DNA of 64,000 nucleotides from Litoribacter populi (GTDB lineage: Bacteria; Bacteroidota; Bacteroidia; Cytophagales; Cyclobacteriaceae). The stretch lies in assembly GCF_007483685.1 (NCBI RefSeq), contig NZ_VMKN01000001.1:2282393-2346392 (forward strand), written 5' to 3'. Made by a program: the position numbers and the translations under genes. Position 1 is the first letter of the stretch, and the number at the start of each line of letters is the position of its first letter. The notes beneath the pieces were generated by a model. That model saw only the letters and a list, made by a program, of their open reading frames with translations. It was not told the DNA's origin and ran no database searches. Positions 7,715-18,000 of the stretch are shown here, one piece after another.

Positions 7715-8716
7715 TTACACTTCTTTTGTCCTGGTATTAATGTCCCGTACAATTTGATCAAGCTCATTAGCAGAATCCATAATATGGGAGAGTAGATTTT
7801 TATGGTCTGTATCAGTAGCCTTTTCTAAGTCAATCAGGTTAACTAGTCCCATCAACCTGGCAATAGGAGCACGCACCACATGGGATTGTATCCAAGCAAT
7901 TTCTTTAATCTGTTGGTTTTGTTTTTCTATAGTTTTGATATATTTTAATCTTTCAGTGATATCTGAACAGAGGACGAGCACAGCTTTTCTGTCCTTAAAC
8001 TGAATAAGGTTGGTTTTCACTTCCACATTAATTATCTCTCCATTTTTCTTCCTATGCTTTGCCATTCCATAGAAAGGTTTCTGAGTTAGGATAGAAGATT
8101 GTATATGGTTTTCCAATTTGGCTACTTCATCTGCTGGTCTAATTTCTTTAATAGACATAGAAATGAATTCTTCTTTGCTATAACCATAATGATTAAGTGC
8201 AGCCTCGTTGACATCCAGAAACTGAAATGTCTCCAAATCAAAAACCCACATGGGCTGTGGACTCAAATGAAAAAGGTTACTATACCGTCTTTTGGATTCC
8301 TCTAAATCTTGACGAATTCTTTTCCTTTCAATATTGTAAACCAAACTCTTATATAGAATGGAAGGAGAGAGTTCATCTTTGATTAAATAGTCAGCAATAC
8401 CCATGGACAGGGATCGCACACTGAATTCAAAATCTGAATAGCCTGAAAGGATAATTACAGGACAGCCAGGGTCAAGGGCTACTAGGTCGTTTATCAATCT
8501 CTCCCCGCTAACATCCGGCAGGGAAAGGTCAAGTAAGACTACATCATAAGGGCATTCTACAGTAGCGCAAAGACAAGTTTCTGCCTCCTTAAAACTTTTG
8601 GCTTGTAGGATGTCAGGGGTAGCAATGTATTCCTGTAGATAATCCTGTATCAACGCAAAATCCCCGGGATTGTCTTCTATGACTAATATCCTGTATTTCT
8701 TTTGGTCTTTGTACAC
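7715..8716 (-). CDS. REC-PAS protein with histidine-kinase H-box but no ATPase domain
   Basis: About 333 aa. Residues 8-125 form a receiver domain with phospho-acceptor Asp in DVVLLDLSLPD and conserved Lys in YLIKDE; about 140-265 a PAS domain with PAC end (LVLCSDITERL); the C-terminus has a coiled coil and an H-box-like helix (WIQSHVVRAPIARLMGL) resembling the phospho-His helix of kinases (SH.LR.P). The protein then stops with no HATPase domain. The open frame extends to a TTG at 8755, but a GTG at 8716 overlaps the upstream stop (TAGTG) and suits a coupled start. Last gene of the operon; likely a phosphorelay intermediate. Confidence 0.85.
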   Translation of the reverse strand: MYKDQKKYRILVIEDNPGDFALIQDYLQEYIATPDILQAKSFKEAETCLCATVECPYDVVLLDLSLPDVSGERLINDLVALDPGCPVIILSGYSDFEFSVRSLSMGIADYLIKDELSPSILYKSLVYNIERKRIRQDLEESKRRYSNLFHLSPQPMWVFDLETFQFLDVNEAALNHYGYSKEEFISMSIKEIRPADEVAKLENHIQSSILTQKPFYGMAKHRKKNGEIINVEVKTNLIQFKDRKAVLVLCSDITERLKYIKTIEKQNQQIKEIAWIQSHVVRAPIARLMGLVNLIDLEKATDTDHKNLLSHIMDSANELDQIVRDINTRTKEV

Positions 8717-9150
8717 TATTGCTTGTAGGTTGGTAGTTGAACAATGTTGATCCAAAAATCTTCTATTTTGCTCACCGCCTCGATAAACTCCTCAACTTCC
8801 ACAGGCTTTGTGATATAGCAATTAGCGTAATTACTATAAGCACTGTTGATATCGCTTTGGGAGGAAGATGTGGTAAGCATGATGACTGGTATGCTTTTTA
8901 AATGTTCGGTTTGCTTTACATACTTCAATACCTCATGTCCATTCTTTTTGGGAAGGTTGACATCTAATAATATGAGATCTGGCCGAGAAGCGCGAATATG
9001 ATCATTTCTTTTTTCCAAATAGTCTATCGCAGATTCACCATCTCTGATGACCTCTATTGTATTAAAAATTTTCCCTTCTTCGAAGGCTTCAAGCGTTAAA
9101 AGGATATCACCCTCATTATCTTCAATTAAAAGAATTTTAATAGCATTCAT
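8716..9150 (-). CDS. Rcp-like single-domain response regulator
   Basis: A 144-aa stand-alone receiver domain with the acidic pair (LLIEDNEGD), phospho-acceptor Asp in LILLDVNLPKKNG, the Thr of MLTTSS and Lys of YITKPVEVEEF. The NLPKKNG pattern and extended C-terminal helix are typical of the Rcp1-like regulators that partner phytochrome-type kinases. The frame opens with a TTG at 9159, but an ATG follows at 9150, 18 bases after the stop of the giant kinase gene; I choose the ATG. It should take phosphate from that kinase. No output domain, so it acts by protein-protein contact or as a relay. Confidence 0.92.
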   Translation of the reverse strand: MNAIKILLIEDNEGDILLTLEAFEEGKIFNTIEVIRDGESAIDYLEKRNDHIRASRPDLILLDVNLPKKNGHEVLKYVKQTEHLKSIPVIMLTTSSSQSDINSAYSNYANCYITKPVEVEEFIEAVSKIEDFWINIVQLPTYKQ

Positions 9151-9168
9151 AAGACCCAAGATAAAGAA

Positions 9169-12100
9169 TTATTTGGGAATGGTGAAATAGAAAGTGCTTC
9201 CTTTTCCCTCTTCTGATTCAACCCAAATCTTTCCGTTAAGATTTTCAATAATTTTCTTGGTGACTGCCAGCCCCATACCTGTTCCGCTATACTCTTCACG
9301 TTGGTGAAGCCTTTGGAAAATAATAAAGATTTTATCTCTGTATTCAGAGTTGAAACCAATGCCATTGTCCTGAATGGCAAACTCGTAAGAATCTTCATCT
9401 TCGCTGACCCTTATTTGTATCAAAGGTTTGTTTTTAGGGCTATGGTATTTCAGTCCATTGTTAATTAGGTTATGAAATACCTGTCTGATTGGCGCTTTAG
9501 GGGCTATAATGGTGGGCAGAGACTGGGTTTGGATTTCTGCATGGGTTTCAGCAATTTGTTGACGATGAAGAGTTTGTATTTCATCAATTATAACATTAAG
9601 GTTCACATCCTCAACTTTATCTTCCATTCTGCCAACACGACTATATTCTAATAAGTCGAGAATAATTTGTCTCATCCTTTTGGCACCATCAACAGCAAAA
9701 TAAATGTATTTTTTCCCTTTTTCATCCAGCAGGTCATTGTACTTCCTCTCGAGTTGATTGAGGAAACTTGTTACCATTCGAAGCGGCTCCTGAAGGTCAT
9801 GTGAGGCCACGTAGGCAAACTGTTCCAGTTCGGAATTAGAAAGGGCAAGTTCTCGGGAATGGTTCTCGAGTTCTCGATTGAGTTCCTTTAACCTTTGTTC
9901 GTTTTTGATTCTCTCGCTGATATCTGCATGGATACCATAGATAGCCATTAATTCTCCATTGTCATTATAGATAGGACCTGCACTCAAAGAGTAATGGAGC
10001 GACTCTCCAACTTTGCTAAGCAATTCAGCCTCCTCTTTTAGAAATTCTCCATTTAAAAGCCGTTCAAAAACCTTTTCTCCTTTCTTCGAGTCTGCATATA
10101 GTTTTACTTCCCCATATTCTTCAAGTTCCTTTGAAGACATTTTTAGGTCCTTTTCAAAAGTAGGGTTGAGATAGATACTTTTAGGGTTCAAATTAATAAT
10201 ACCAATGGCTTCCTGGCTGTTTTCGATTACCTTTTTAAATTTTAACAGCTCCCTTTCGGCATACTTCTCCTTAGTGATATTTTTGAAATATACAGTGAGA
10301 CCTCCTTCGGCAGGAAATACACTAACTCCAAACCAGGCATTTAGGGGTGGGAAAAACTCCTCAAACCTTTTGGGTATACCTGTATTTTTTACCTGTTCAT
10401 AAGAATCAAAGAATGCCAGTTTTGATGCCTCTGGGAAGTGATCCCAAAGCTTTGTCCCTATAATTTCATCTTTGGTTCGATAGAGAAGCTTTTCAGCCTC
10501 TTTATTCCAAAAGGTAACTATATAATTGTCATCCAAGGCATAAAAGCCATCCTGAATACTTTCGAGAGTGTCAGTGACTCTTTTATTGGAAGCTTCTAAT
10601 TCTAGTTCATAATTTTTTCTTTCCGTAATATCCCTTGCAATTGCAAATATATGCTCTTCACCAGCCAGTGGCGTGGCTGTCCAAGACAACCAAATTACTG
10701 TTTTATCTTTTTTAATGTACCGATTTTCAAAGCTGTAGACAGTTTTGCCTTGTTCTAGATTGGTTAATGCAGTTTTAGTCTTATCAAGGTCTTCTGGATG
10801 TATAATATCCAGAAAATTCAATTCCTTAATTTCTTCAAAATTATACCCAAGGAGGTTAGTCAATGATTTATTAGCTCGCTTAAAGTAACCTTTCAAGGTG
10901 GCAATACACAGGAGATCGGGTGAAAGATCAAAGAAAAGGTTGAGATCTAATTCTGCCTTTTTTCTCTTAAAATCAAGGGCAAGTAGTTGAAGAGTACTTA
11001 GGGAAATACGCGGATGATTACTAATTGGGTCGTTGTTCTCATGCCTAAATAAACAAATCACTCCAATAATTTCCTTTTCGAATTTAATGGGGTATCCAAT
11101 TGCACAAGTAAACTTGTTGTTAACTATGAATTCCTGACGGATAAATTTCTCTTCAGATTCAAGTTTTTCCAAAAGAACTATCTCACCGGATTGGTAAACC
11201 ATTCCTGGAAGTCCTTCATCGTGCTTAAAGGTCATATTATAATGGGTAGGGGAGGTTTCCAAATCACCTTTATAAGTAATGAGCTTCAATTTGGTGTTTT
11301 CCAAATTGGTAACCCAAATCTCCCCATAGTCCAGTTCTGTAAATGCTAAAAGCTCCCCTAATGAATCATGAAAGATTCTTTCTACTGATTCCTCTTGGGC
11401 AAAGATATTGGTAAGGGCAAGTTTTATTTTGTCTTCTTTCTCCTTGGTCTTTTCAGCTGTGATGTTTTGAATGGCCCCCACCAATCGCGTAGCCTTCCAT
11501 TGTTTGTCCCTAACTGCCACCGCACGGTCCTTTACGTAAATAACTTCATTAAAAGCATTGTAAAAGCGGTACTCTGCTTCCCAGTTATTGTCCTTTGAAT
11601 GATGGATAAAATTATATATTGACTCATTAAGCCAATGAACGTCTTTCTCATGGATCCTCTTTTGCCAAAAATCATGGCCAAGAGTGATTTCTTTACCAGA
11701 AAATCCGAACATGCTTTTAAACCCTTCCGATCTATAAATTTTATTTTCGATCACATCCCAGTCCCAAACAGCGTCCGAGGTGGCCATTGTCACCAATTCA
11801 TACCGCTGATTACTGGCCATCAACTCCATTTCAGCCTTTTTCCGTTCCGTAATATCTATCCCTACACATTGGATTTCTGTGATGTTACCGCTATAATCAG
11901 AAAGGGCCATGAATTCCCAAATGCTGGTAATAGGCTCGCCACTTTTGGTTTTCTTATCAATTTCTAACTTAAATGGCTCATTTGTTGCCTGTAGGCATTT
12001 TTCTATAGTCCGATGCAATCTTTCCATGTGATAAGGCATAATGGAATCACTGGCACTTTTTCCGATTAGGACTCCATCCGGATGTAACCATGAAAAGGTC

Positions 12101-14892
12101 TCTTCATATTTCTCATTACAGAAAGTGTATTTTCCTTCCAAGTCTGTTCGAATGACGTAACTGGTATGCGATTCAATGATAGCTCTGTAGCGAGACTCAC
12201 TTTCTATAATCAGTTCTCTTGTCAGTCGATCGGCTGTAATATCCTGGATTGTCCCTGATAAAACCCAGTTTCCATGAGGATCTTGTTTAAAGGTTCCGTT
12301 TTCCCTTACCCATTTGAATGTATCATCAGAAAGTTTAATCTTATGCTCATATTGATAGGACCCTTTCTCCTTAATACAATTATTTACAATAGTTTTGAAC
12401 TTCTCCTTGTCGGTATCTAAAATCAGGGTCCAGAAATACTCATCAGTTATCACAGTCCCCTTAGGAACTCCAAAAATATCGTAAACCTCATCAGACCATT
12501 CGATAATTTTTTCCTCCATATCCTCATGCCAATAACCGATTTTGGCTAATTTTTGGGCTGCTAAGAGTTTTCCTTCCCTATCCTGGAGTTGTGTTAAAGC
12601 CTCCTCCCGCTCGGTTACATCTATGGCAATGATCATTTTCGCTGGGATATTATGATAGGAAAGCGCATATCCAAAGATTTCCATCTTGGCTAATTCCCCA
12701 TTTTTCTTTCTATGGGTAAAGATCCCGAATTTATGCGTAACATTTTGGTGAAGCATTTCTTGATGTGAGGCAACCATCTTTTCAATTTCCTCCTCAGGAC
12801 GGATATCCTTTAAGGTCATTTTAAGAAATTCTTTTGCAGAATATCCATAGAATTCCACCGTAGCATGGTTGACGTCCAAAAACTTCAAAGTATCCAAGTC
12901 ATAAATCCACTGCGGCAAGGGGCTGGAATTGAACAGTGTCCAGTATTTTTCTGCAGTTAGCTGTAAATTTGCCTCAGCCTCGATTCTTTCGGTTATATCT
13001 CTGGAATTAGCTACCACCCCTTTAATTGTAGTATCATCCAATCGGTTGGTCAATTCAGTTTCCAGCCACCTCCATTGGCCTTGTTTGTTTTTGAATCTGA
13101 ATGGAGGCAGACTGATCCGCTTTTCGGTTTCTAGTTTAGTGAAATATTCACCTACGTACTCCACATCCTCGGGATGGATAAAGTCAAAAGCATTTTTACC
13201 AATGAAATCTTCAGGATACATTCCCAATACTGTAAAGGATGTAGGGCTAACGTAGGTGTAATTGGCTTGGTAATCTAGAATGGCAATAAGGTCATAGCCG
13301 TCCTGTACGAGTTTACGGAACCTATCTTCATTGCGTCTTAAAATGACCTCAGCTTCCATTTTTTCTCTTCCGTCACGGGCCACACAAAACATTGTGTTTT
13401 CTTCCTTGTCGTAGTGGGCTGACCATATCACAGGCAGAATTGTCCCGTCTTTTCTTATGTATCTGTTTTGAAAAGCAGTCACATCGGTGCCCTCCATTAT
13501 GGCTTTGGCAGCAGCGATAGTAAGATCCCTATCATCTGGGTGTACCATCTCCATATAAAGCTTGCCGGTAAGTTCCTCTGGAGTATATCCCCACATTTTT
13601 AGGCACGCTAAACTGACCTCTTGAAATTTACCCTCTCCATCAATGGTGCAAATCACATCCAAGGACCTGCTGTAAACTTTCTCTAACCGTTCCTTGGACC
13701 GCACAATTTCAGTTTTAGCTTTTTCAGTAACTGTTACGTCTCTGGCGATGCCATATACCCCTACAATTTCATCATTTTTATAAATGGGAAGATTAGTAAT
13801 GTTCAGGATTCTTTTGGTGCCTTTAAAGGAAGTGAAGTCCATGTTGTAATTCAGCTTTTCGCCATTTCTGGCCCGGCTAAAAAAGCTAAAAACCCGATCT
13901 TTTTCCTTCTCTGGAAGAAAAGTCATGAAATCAGTTGACAAAATTTCTTCCAGGGTTCCCTCGGCCAAATCTACTGATACCGAATTGGCATTTATAAAAT
14001 TCCCATCTTTGTCAAATGAGAAAACTGCATCGGGGTGATGGAAAAAAAGAGATTCATATTTTTCTTCACTTTGCTTTAAGGCAATTTCATCGTTTTTTCT
14101 GTCGGTAATGTCTAAAATGTGGGAGACAAAATGATAGGGTTCCCCATTCCCTTTTCTCACCAAAGTGACACTTAGCCAAGTCCAGATCGTTTCCCCCGTT
14201 TTTTTTATATATCTTTTTTCAAGCTTATAGGATTCTTTCTCACCCTCGATAAGCTTTTTGACCTCTTCCAAATCTTTTTCCAAATCATCAGGATGGGTGA
14301 GATCCTGAAAAGTCATTTCAAAAAATTCTTTTCGGGAATATCCTGTCATTTCGCAGAGCTTGGGATTTACTTCAATCCATCGGCCCTCCAGGTCCAACAT
14401 GGCTATGCCCGCAGAGCTATAGTTAAAAAGGGATTCAAATTTCAGTTGCGTTTCTTTTAATTGTGCTTTAGCGGAGTTTTTTCTAATTTGAAGATTAACA
14501 TAAGCGGTAACTTCTTTGACTTGGTGAAGTAGACAAGAAACCTCCCCTTTATCATCTAAAATTGGCGTGTTGATAGGTTCCCAATAATGATCTTCAATTT
14601 TGCCCGTACGTTTGTTGCGCAAATCATATTTGACAATGGGCATTTCGTGGGACTTTTTCTCCCGGATGATTCTATTTAAACTATTGGCCAAATTTATCGG
14701 TCCATTGCTGTCCCCCAATTCGGGGAACGCTTCAAATATTCCTTTGCCGATTAAATCGCATTCCTCTCTATTTGTATCATGTAAGTAGGATTTATTGACA
14801 TATAGTATGGTAAATGTGGGACTATTTGCATTTAATAGAAGGTAGGAGGTAGGGACATTCTCGAAAATAGTCTTGAAAAGATTTTGATCCAT
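9169..14892 (-). CDS. Giant multi-PAS/GAF sensor histidine kinase (paralogue A, 12 PAS)
   Basis: 1907 aa, no transmembrane helix or signal peptide, so probably cytosolic. In order: about nine PAS/PAC units (1-1150), one GAF (about 1155-1313), three more PAS (about 1314-1670), then HisKA with phospho-His in ASHDLQEPLR (about His1698), and HATPase with N-box HNLINNGLKYH, DNGIGF and GTGMGL. The kinase core is of the phytochrome-like type that pairs with Rcp regulators, and such a regulator follows 18 bases downstream. It is the only one of four neighbouring paralogues with a kinase. Relative to the others it lacks the 'DQYEQLIST' PAS and has one extra PAS (SESRYRAIIES, about 896-1025). Ligands unknown; the GAF shows no obvious chromophore Cys. 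Confidence 0.92.
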   Translation of the reverse strand: MDQNLFKTIFENVPTSYLLLNANSPTFTILYVNKSYLHDTNREECDLIGKGIFEAFPELGDSNGPINLANSLNRIIREKKSHEMPIVKYDLRNKRTGKIEDHYWEPINTPILDDKGEVSCLLHQVKEVTAYVNLQIRKNSAKAQLKETQLKFESLFNYSSAGIAMLDLEGRWIEVNPKLCEMTGYSRKEFFEMTFQDLTHPDDLEKDLEEVKKLIEGEKESYKLEKRYIKKTGETIWTWLSVTLVRKGNGEPYHFVSHILDITDRKNDEIALKQSEEKYESLFFHHPDAVFSFDKDGNFINANSVSVDLAEGTLEEILSTDFMTFLPEKEKDRVFSFFSRARNGEKLNYNMDFTSFKGTKRILNITNLPIYKNDEIVGVYGIARDVTVTEKAKTEIVRSKERLEKVYSRSLDVICTIDGEGKFQEVSLACLKMWGYTPEELTGKLYMEMVHPDDRDLTIAAAKAIMEGTDVTAFQNRYIRKDGTILPVIWSAHYDKEENTMFCVARDGREKMEAEVILRRNEDRFRKLVQDGYDLIAILDYQANYTYVSPTSFTVLGMYPEDFIGKNAFDFIHPEDVEYVGEYFTKLETEKRISLPPFRFKNKQGQWRWLETELTNRLDDTTIKGVVANSRDITERIEAEANLQLTAEKYWTLFNSSPLPQWIYDLDTLKFLDVNHATVEFYGYSAKEFLKMTLKDIRPEEEIEKMVASHQEMLHQNVTHKFGIFTHRKKNGELAKMEIFGYALSYHNIPAKMIIAIDVTEREEALTQLQDREGKLLAAQKLAKIGYWHEDMEEKIIEWSDEVYDIFGVPKGTVITDEYFWTLILDTDKEKFKTIVNNCIKEKGSYQYEHKIKLSDDTFKWVRENGTFKQDPHGNWVLSGTIQDITADRLTRELIIESESRYRAIIESHTSYVIRTDLEGKYTFCNEKYEETFSWLHPDGVLIGKSASDSIMPYHMERLHRTIEKCLQATNEPFKLEIDKKTKSGEPITSIWEFMALSDYSGNITEIQCVGIDITERKKAEMELMASNQRYELVTMATSDAVWDWDVIENKIYRSEGFKSMFGFSGKEITLGHDFWQKRIHEKDVHWLNESIYNFIHHSKDNNWEAEYRFYNAFNEVIYVKDRAVAVRDKQWKATRLVGAIQNITAEKTKEKEDKIKLALTNIFAQEESVERIFHDSLGELLAFTELDYGEIWVTNLENTKLKLITYKGDLETSPTHYNMTFKHDEGLPGMVYQSGEIVLLEKLESEEKFIRQEFIVNNKFTCAIGYPIKFEKEIIGVICLFRHENNDPISNHPRISLSTLQLLALDFKRKKAELDLNLFFDLSPDLLCIATLKGYFKRANKSLTNLLGYNFEEIKELNFLDIIHPEDLDKTKTALTNLEQGKTVYSFENRYIKKDKTVIWLSWTATPLAGEEHIFAIARDITERKNYELELEASNKRVTDTLESIQDGFYALDDNYIVTFWNKEAEKLLYRTKDEIIGTKLWDHFPEASKLAFFDSYEQVKNTGIPKRFEEFFPPLNAWFGVSVFPAEGGLTVYFKNITKEKYAERELLKFKKVIENSQEAIGIINLNPKSIYLNPTFEKDLKMSSKELEEYGEVKLYADSKKGEKVFERLLNGEFLKEEAELLSKVGESLHYSLSAGPIYNDNGELMAIYGIHADISERIKNEQRLKELNRELENHSRELALSNSELEQFAYVASHDLQEPLRMVTSFLNQLERKYNDLLDEKGKKYIYFAVDGAKRMRQIILDLLEYSRVGRMEDKVEDVNLNVIIDEIQTLHRQQIAETHAEIQTQSLPTIIAPKAPIRQVFHNLINNGLKYHSPKNKPLIQIRVSEDEDSYEFAIQDNGIGFNSEYRDKIFIIFQRLHQREEYSGTGMGLAVTKKIIENLNGKIWVESEEGKGSTFYFTIPK

Positions 14893-14964
14893 GTGGCAAG
14901 GCGACTGAGATGGTGATTTTATAAAACAGTATTACTAAGTTTGTAAAAAAGAGGCAAAATAAAA

Positions 14965-14994
14965 AATCCCCATAATGTATGACTCATGGGGATT
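14965..14994 (-). terminator. Rho-independent terminator after PAS paralogue B
   Basis: A 9-bp perfect stem (AATCCCCAT / ATGGGGATT) followed on the minus strand by TTTTATTTT. It separates paralogue B from the kinase operon, so the kinase gene must have its own promoter in the short remaining gap. Confidence 0.85.
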
Positions 14995-15062
14995 CTGGTT
15001 TCAAATAATATATTTCGGTTTGATCAGCAACATTTTTGGAAACTGGGGATCCAAATGCAATT

Positions 15063-18000
15063 CTACTGAAGAATATGGTTTTCTTTTTTTATCTCCGAAT
15101 GGATTCCAAAAACAGCCACCACTCTTTCTTTTTCGTCAAGTATAGGTCCGGCACTCAAGTGAAATTCTTCCTCTTCGCCATCATTTCTGATTAAGGTGAC
15201 CACTCCGTCATAGTAGTTTCCTTCCAAAAGCACATCAAAAACCTCTTTGGCTTTTTTAGGATCTTTAAAAAATTGGGATGGGCGGTCAATCCCAGCAAAA
15301 TTTTCATTCGAATAGCCAAGTTTTGAAAGTAGGGCAGGGTTGCGGTAGTGAGTTTTCTGCTCAAAATTCACAATTCCAACACCCTCTTTAGAGTTTTCAA
15401 TCACTTTTTTGAATTGCAATAGCTCCAGCTCGAGTCGCTTGCGGTCATTAATATTTTTAAAATACACAGTAATGCCATCTTCAGAAGGATATGCCGTCAC
15501 ATCAAACCAACCTTCGACAGGAGGAAAGTACTCTTCAAAGTTTAGCGGTACTCTCTCATTCATAACTTTGTGATACTTTTCATAAAAGGCAAGCGTGACT
15601 GCTTCCGGGAATGAGTCCCAAATGCTTTTGCCTATCACATCATCCCTTTTTACTCCCAAGAACCTTTCTGCCTCTTGATTCCAATATGTAATATTCCAAT
15701 TGCGATCCAATGCAAGAAAGGCATCAGTGATACTTTCCAATATTTGTCCTACTTTTTGATGGGCTTTTTCTAACTCTTTCTCCTGCTCTACTCTTTGAGT
15801 GATTTCCTTGAAAAAACAGCTCACCCCGTCTGCTTTTGGATAGGCGCTCATTTCATACCAGTTTTCTAAGGGATGGAAATATTCTATAAATGAAACGGGG
15901 GTTTTGGTTTCCAAAACTTCATTATACTTATCATAAAACATGAGCTCCACAGCGGCAGGGAATTCTTCCCATAGATTAGCACCGATCATTTCCTCTTTGG
16001 TTCGATGCAAGAGTCTTTCTGCTTCTTTGTTCCAGTAGGTTACTGTCCAGTTTTTGTCCATAGCATAGAAGGCGTCCTGAATACTATCCAAGGTCTCTGT
16101 CACCTCATCTTTGGAGGCTTTGAGTTGTTCTTCATATGCCTTGCGCTCAGTTATGTCCCGGCCAACCGAGAAAATCACACCTTCCTCAATGACTGAGGTG
16201 GAAGTCCAAGAAACCCAAATATATTGACCAGCTTGGGTTAAAATTCGGTTTTCAATTTTCTGAACAGTTGCGCCATCTGTCATACCCTTAAACACTTCTT
16301 TTGTCTTGGCTAAGTCTTCAGGGTGGACCCAGTCCATGAAATAGGAATTGAGCATCTCGGATTCTGAATAGCCAAGCAAATCTTTGGCTGCTTTGTTGAC
16401 TTTTTTAAATTTCCCCTCCATGCCTGCGATAAAGAGCATGTCACCGGAGATTTCAAAAAACAGGTTGAGGTCATTTTCAGCTTTCTTGCAGACAAAATCT
16501 GTGGCCAACTGTTCACATATGCTCAAACTGATCTGTGAAGTGGAGCGAATTAAGGTGTTTTTATCCTGGGCAAATAGGGAATAAATGGCTATGGTCTCTC
16601 CGTTACAGCCAATAGGGAATACGACTGCGCTTTCAAGCTCATTGGCCATGGCAAATTCCTTCCTTTCGAATTCATCAGAGTTTTTAAGATCAGTAAAGAA
16701 AAGTTTTTGATTTTTATCCCACGCCTTTCCATGAATTCCTTCTCCTTTTGCAAAGCTAATTGGAAAATCTCTTGGTGAATGGATTATGTTACCGGTAAAT
16801 GCAGACAGGGTGAGTTCATCCTTGTCGGATGGTTTGAACCATACTTCTCCATAGGTCAACTCGGTAAATTCCAAAATCACATCCAGGGACTGGCGCAAAG
16901 CCTTATGTGGGGTATTTTCGTTTCGAAACACCGCCCCTAAATCTATTCTTAGCTTATCTTCTCTTTCCAAGAATCTATCTTGGGTCACATCTGCTAGTGC
17001 CCCCACCATTCTTTGGGGTTCATAATTATGATCTCTTACGGCCATGGCTTTATCTAGGACATATGCATAGTCACCATCCGCCTTCATATAGCGATATTCT
17101 TCTTCCCAATTAGTCTCCTCACTAGCTAAAAATCTGGATATACTTTCTGTTATTCTTTCCTGATCCTTAGGATGTATTAGCTTCTTCCATATTGCGGTGT
17201 CGTTATCCATAATTGCATGATCATGACCGAATATTTTGAGAAAACCAGAACCTCGGAATACATGGCCGGTTTTTAAATCCCAATCCCAAATGGCATCTGA
17301 GGTGGCTTGGGTCACCAGTTCGTATCGGTGAAAACTTTGATTTAAAGCAGCCTCATACGATTTCCGCTCGGTAACGTCCTTGGCTACGCAAAACATTATT
17401 TTCTCTCCGAAGTCGAAATGTACAGACCAAGCCATATCAATCAAATGACCATCTTTATGAATATACCGGTTTTCAAAATTAGTAAGATCTACTCCTGAAA
17501 GTATATCCGAAGCGGCCTGGGCGGTTTTAACCTTATCATTTTCAAACAAGTAATTTTCATAGGGTTGACCTGCCAACTCTTCGGGAGAGTATCCCCAAAC
17601 CTTCATGCAGGCATTACTAACGTCAATAAAGTTACCATCAGGACTGATTGTGCATATAACATCTAATGATTGGTTAAGTATTTTTTTCAACTTGGCCTCA
17701 TTTCCCTCCAGAGCTTGCTGTGCATCTTTGGCCTTGGTAATGTCGGTCATTACACCCCGAAGAATCGTTGTTCGGCCTTTCCTTTTGATTATGGCCACGT
17801 TGTTACGTAACCATACCGTATTTCCATTAGCGGCAATCATACGAGATTCAAAGGTGAAGTTTTTCCCGGTTTCCATACCTTCTAAAAATGCCTTCCACAA
17901 GGCATTTCGGTCCTCTTGCAGGACGTGCTCAAACCAGAAGTTTTCATGATTGTACCATTCCTCCGGAGAAAATCCTAAGATTTCCCTAGTTTGGGGGCTA

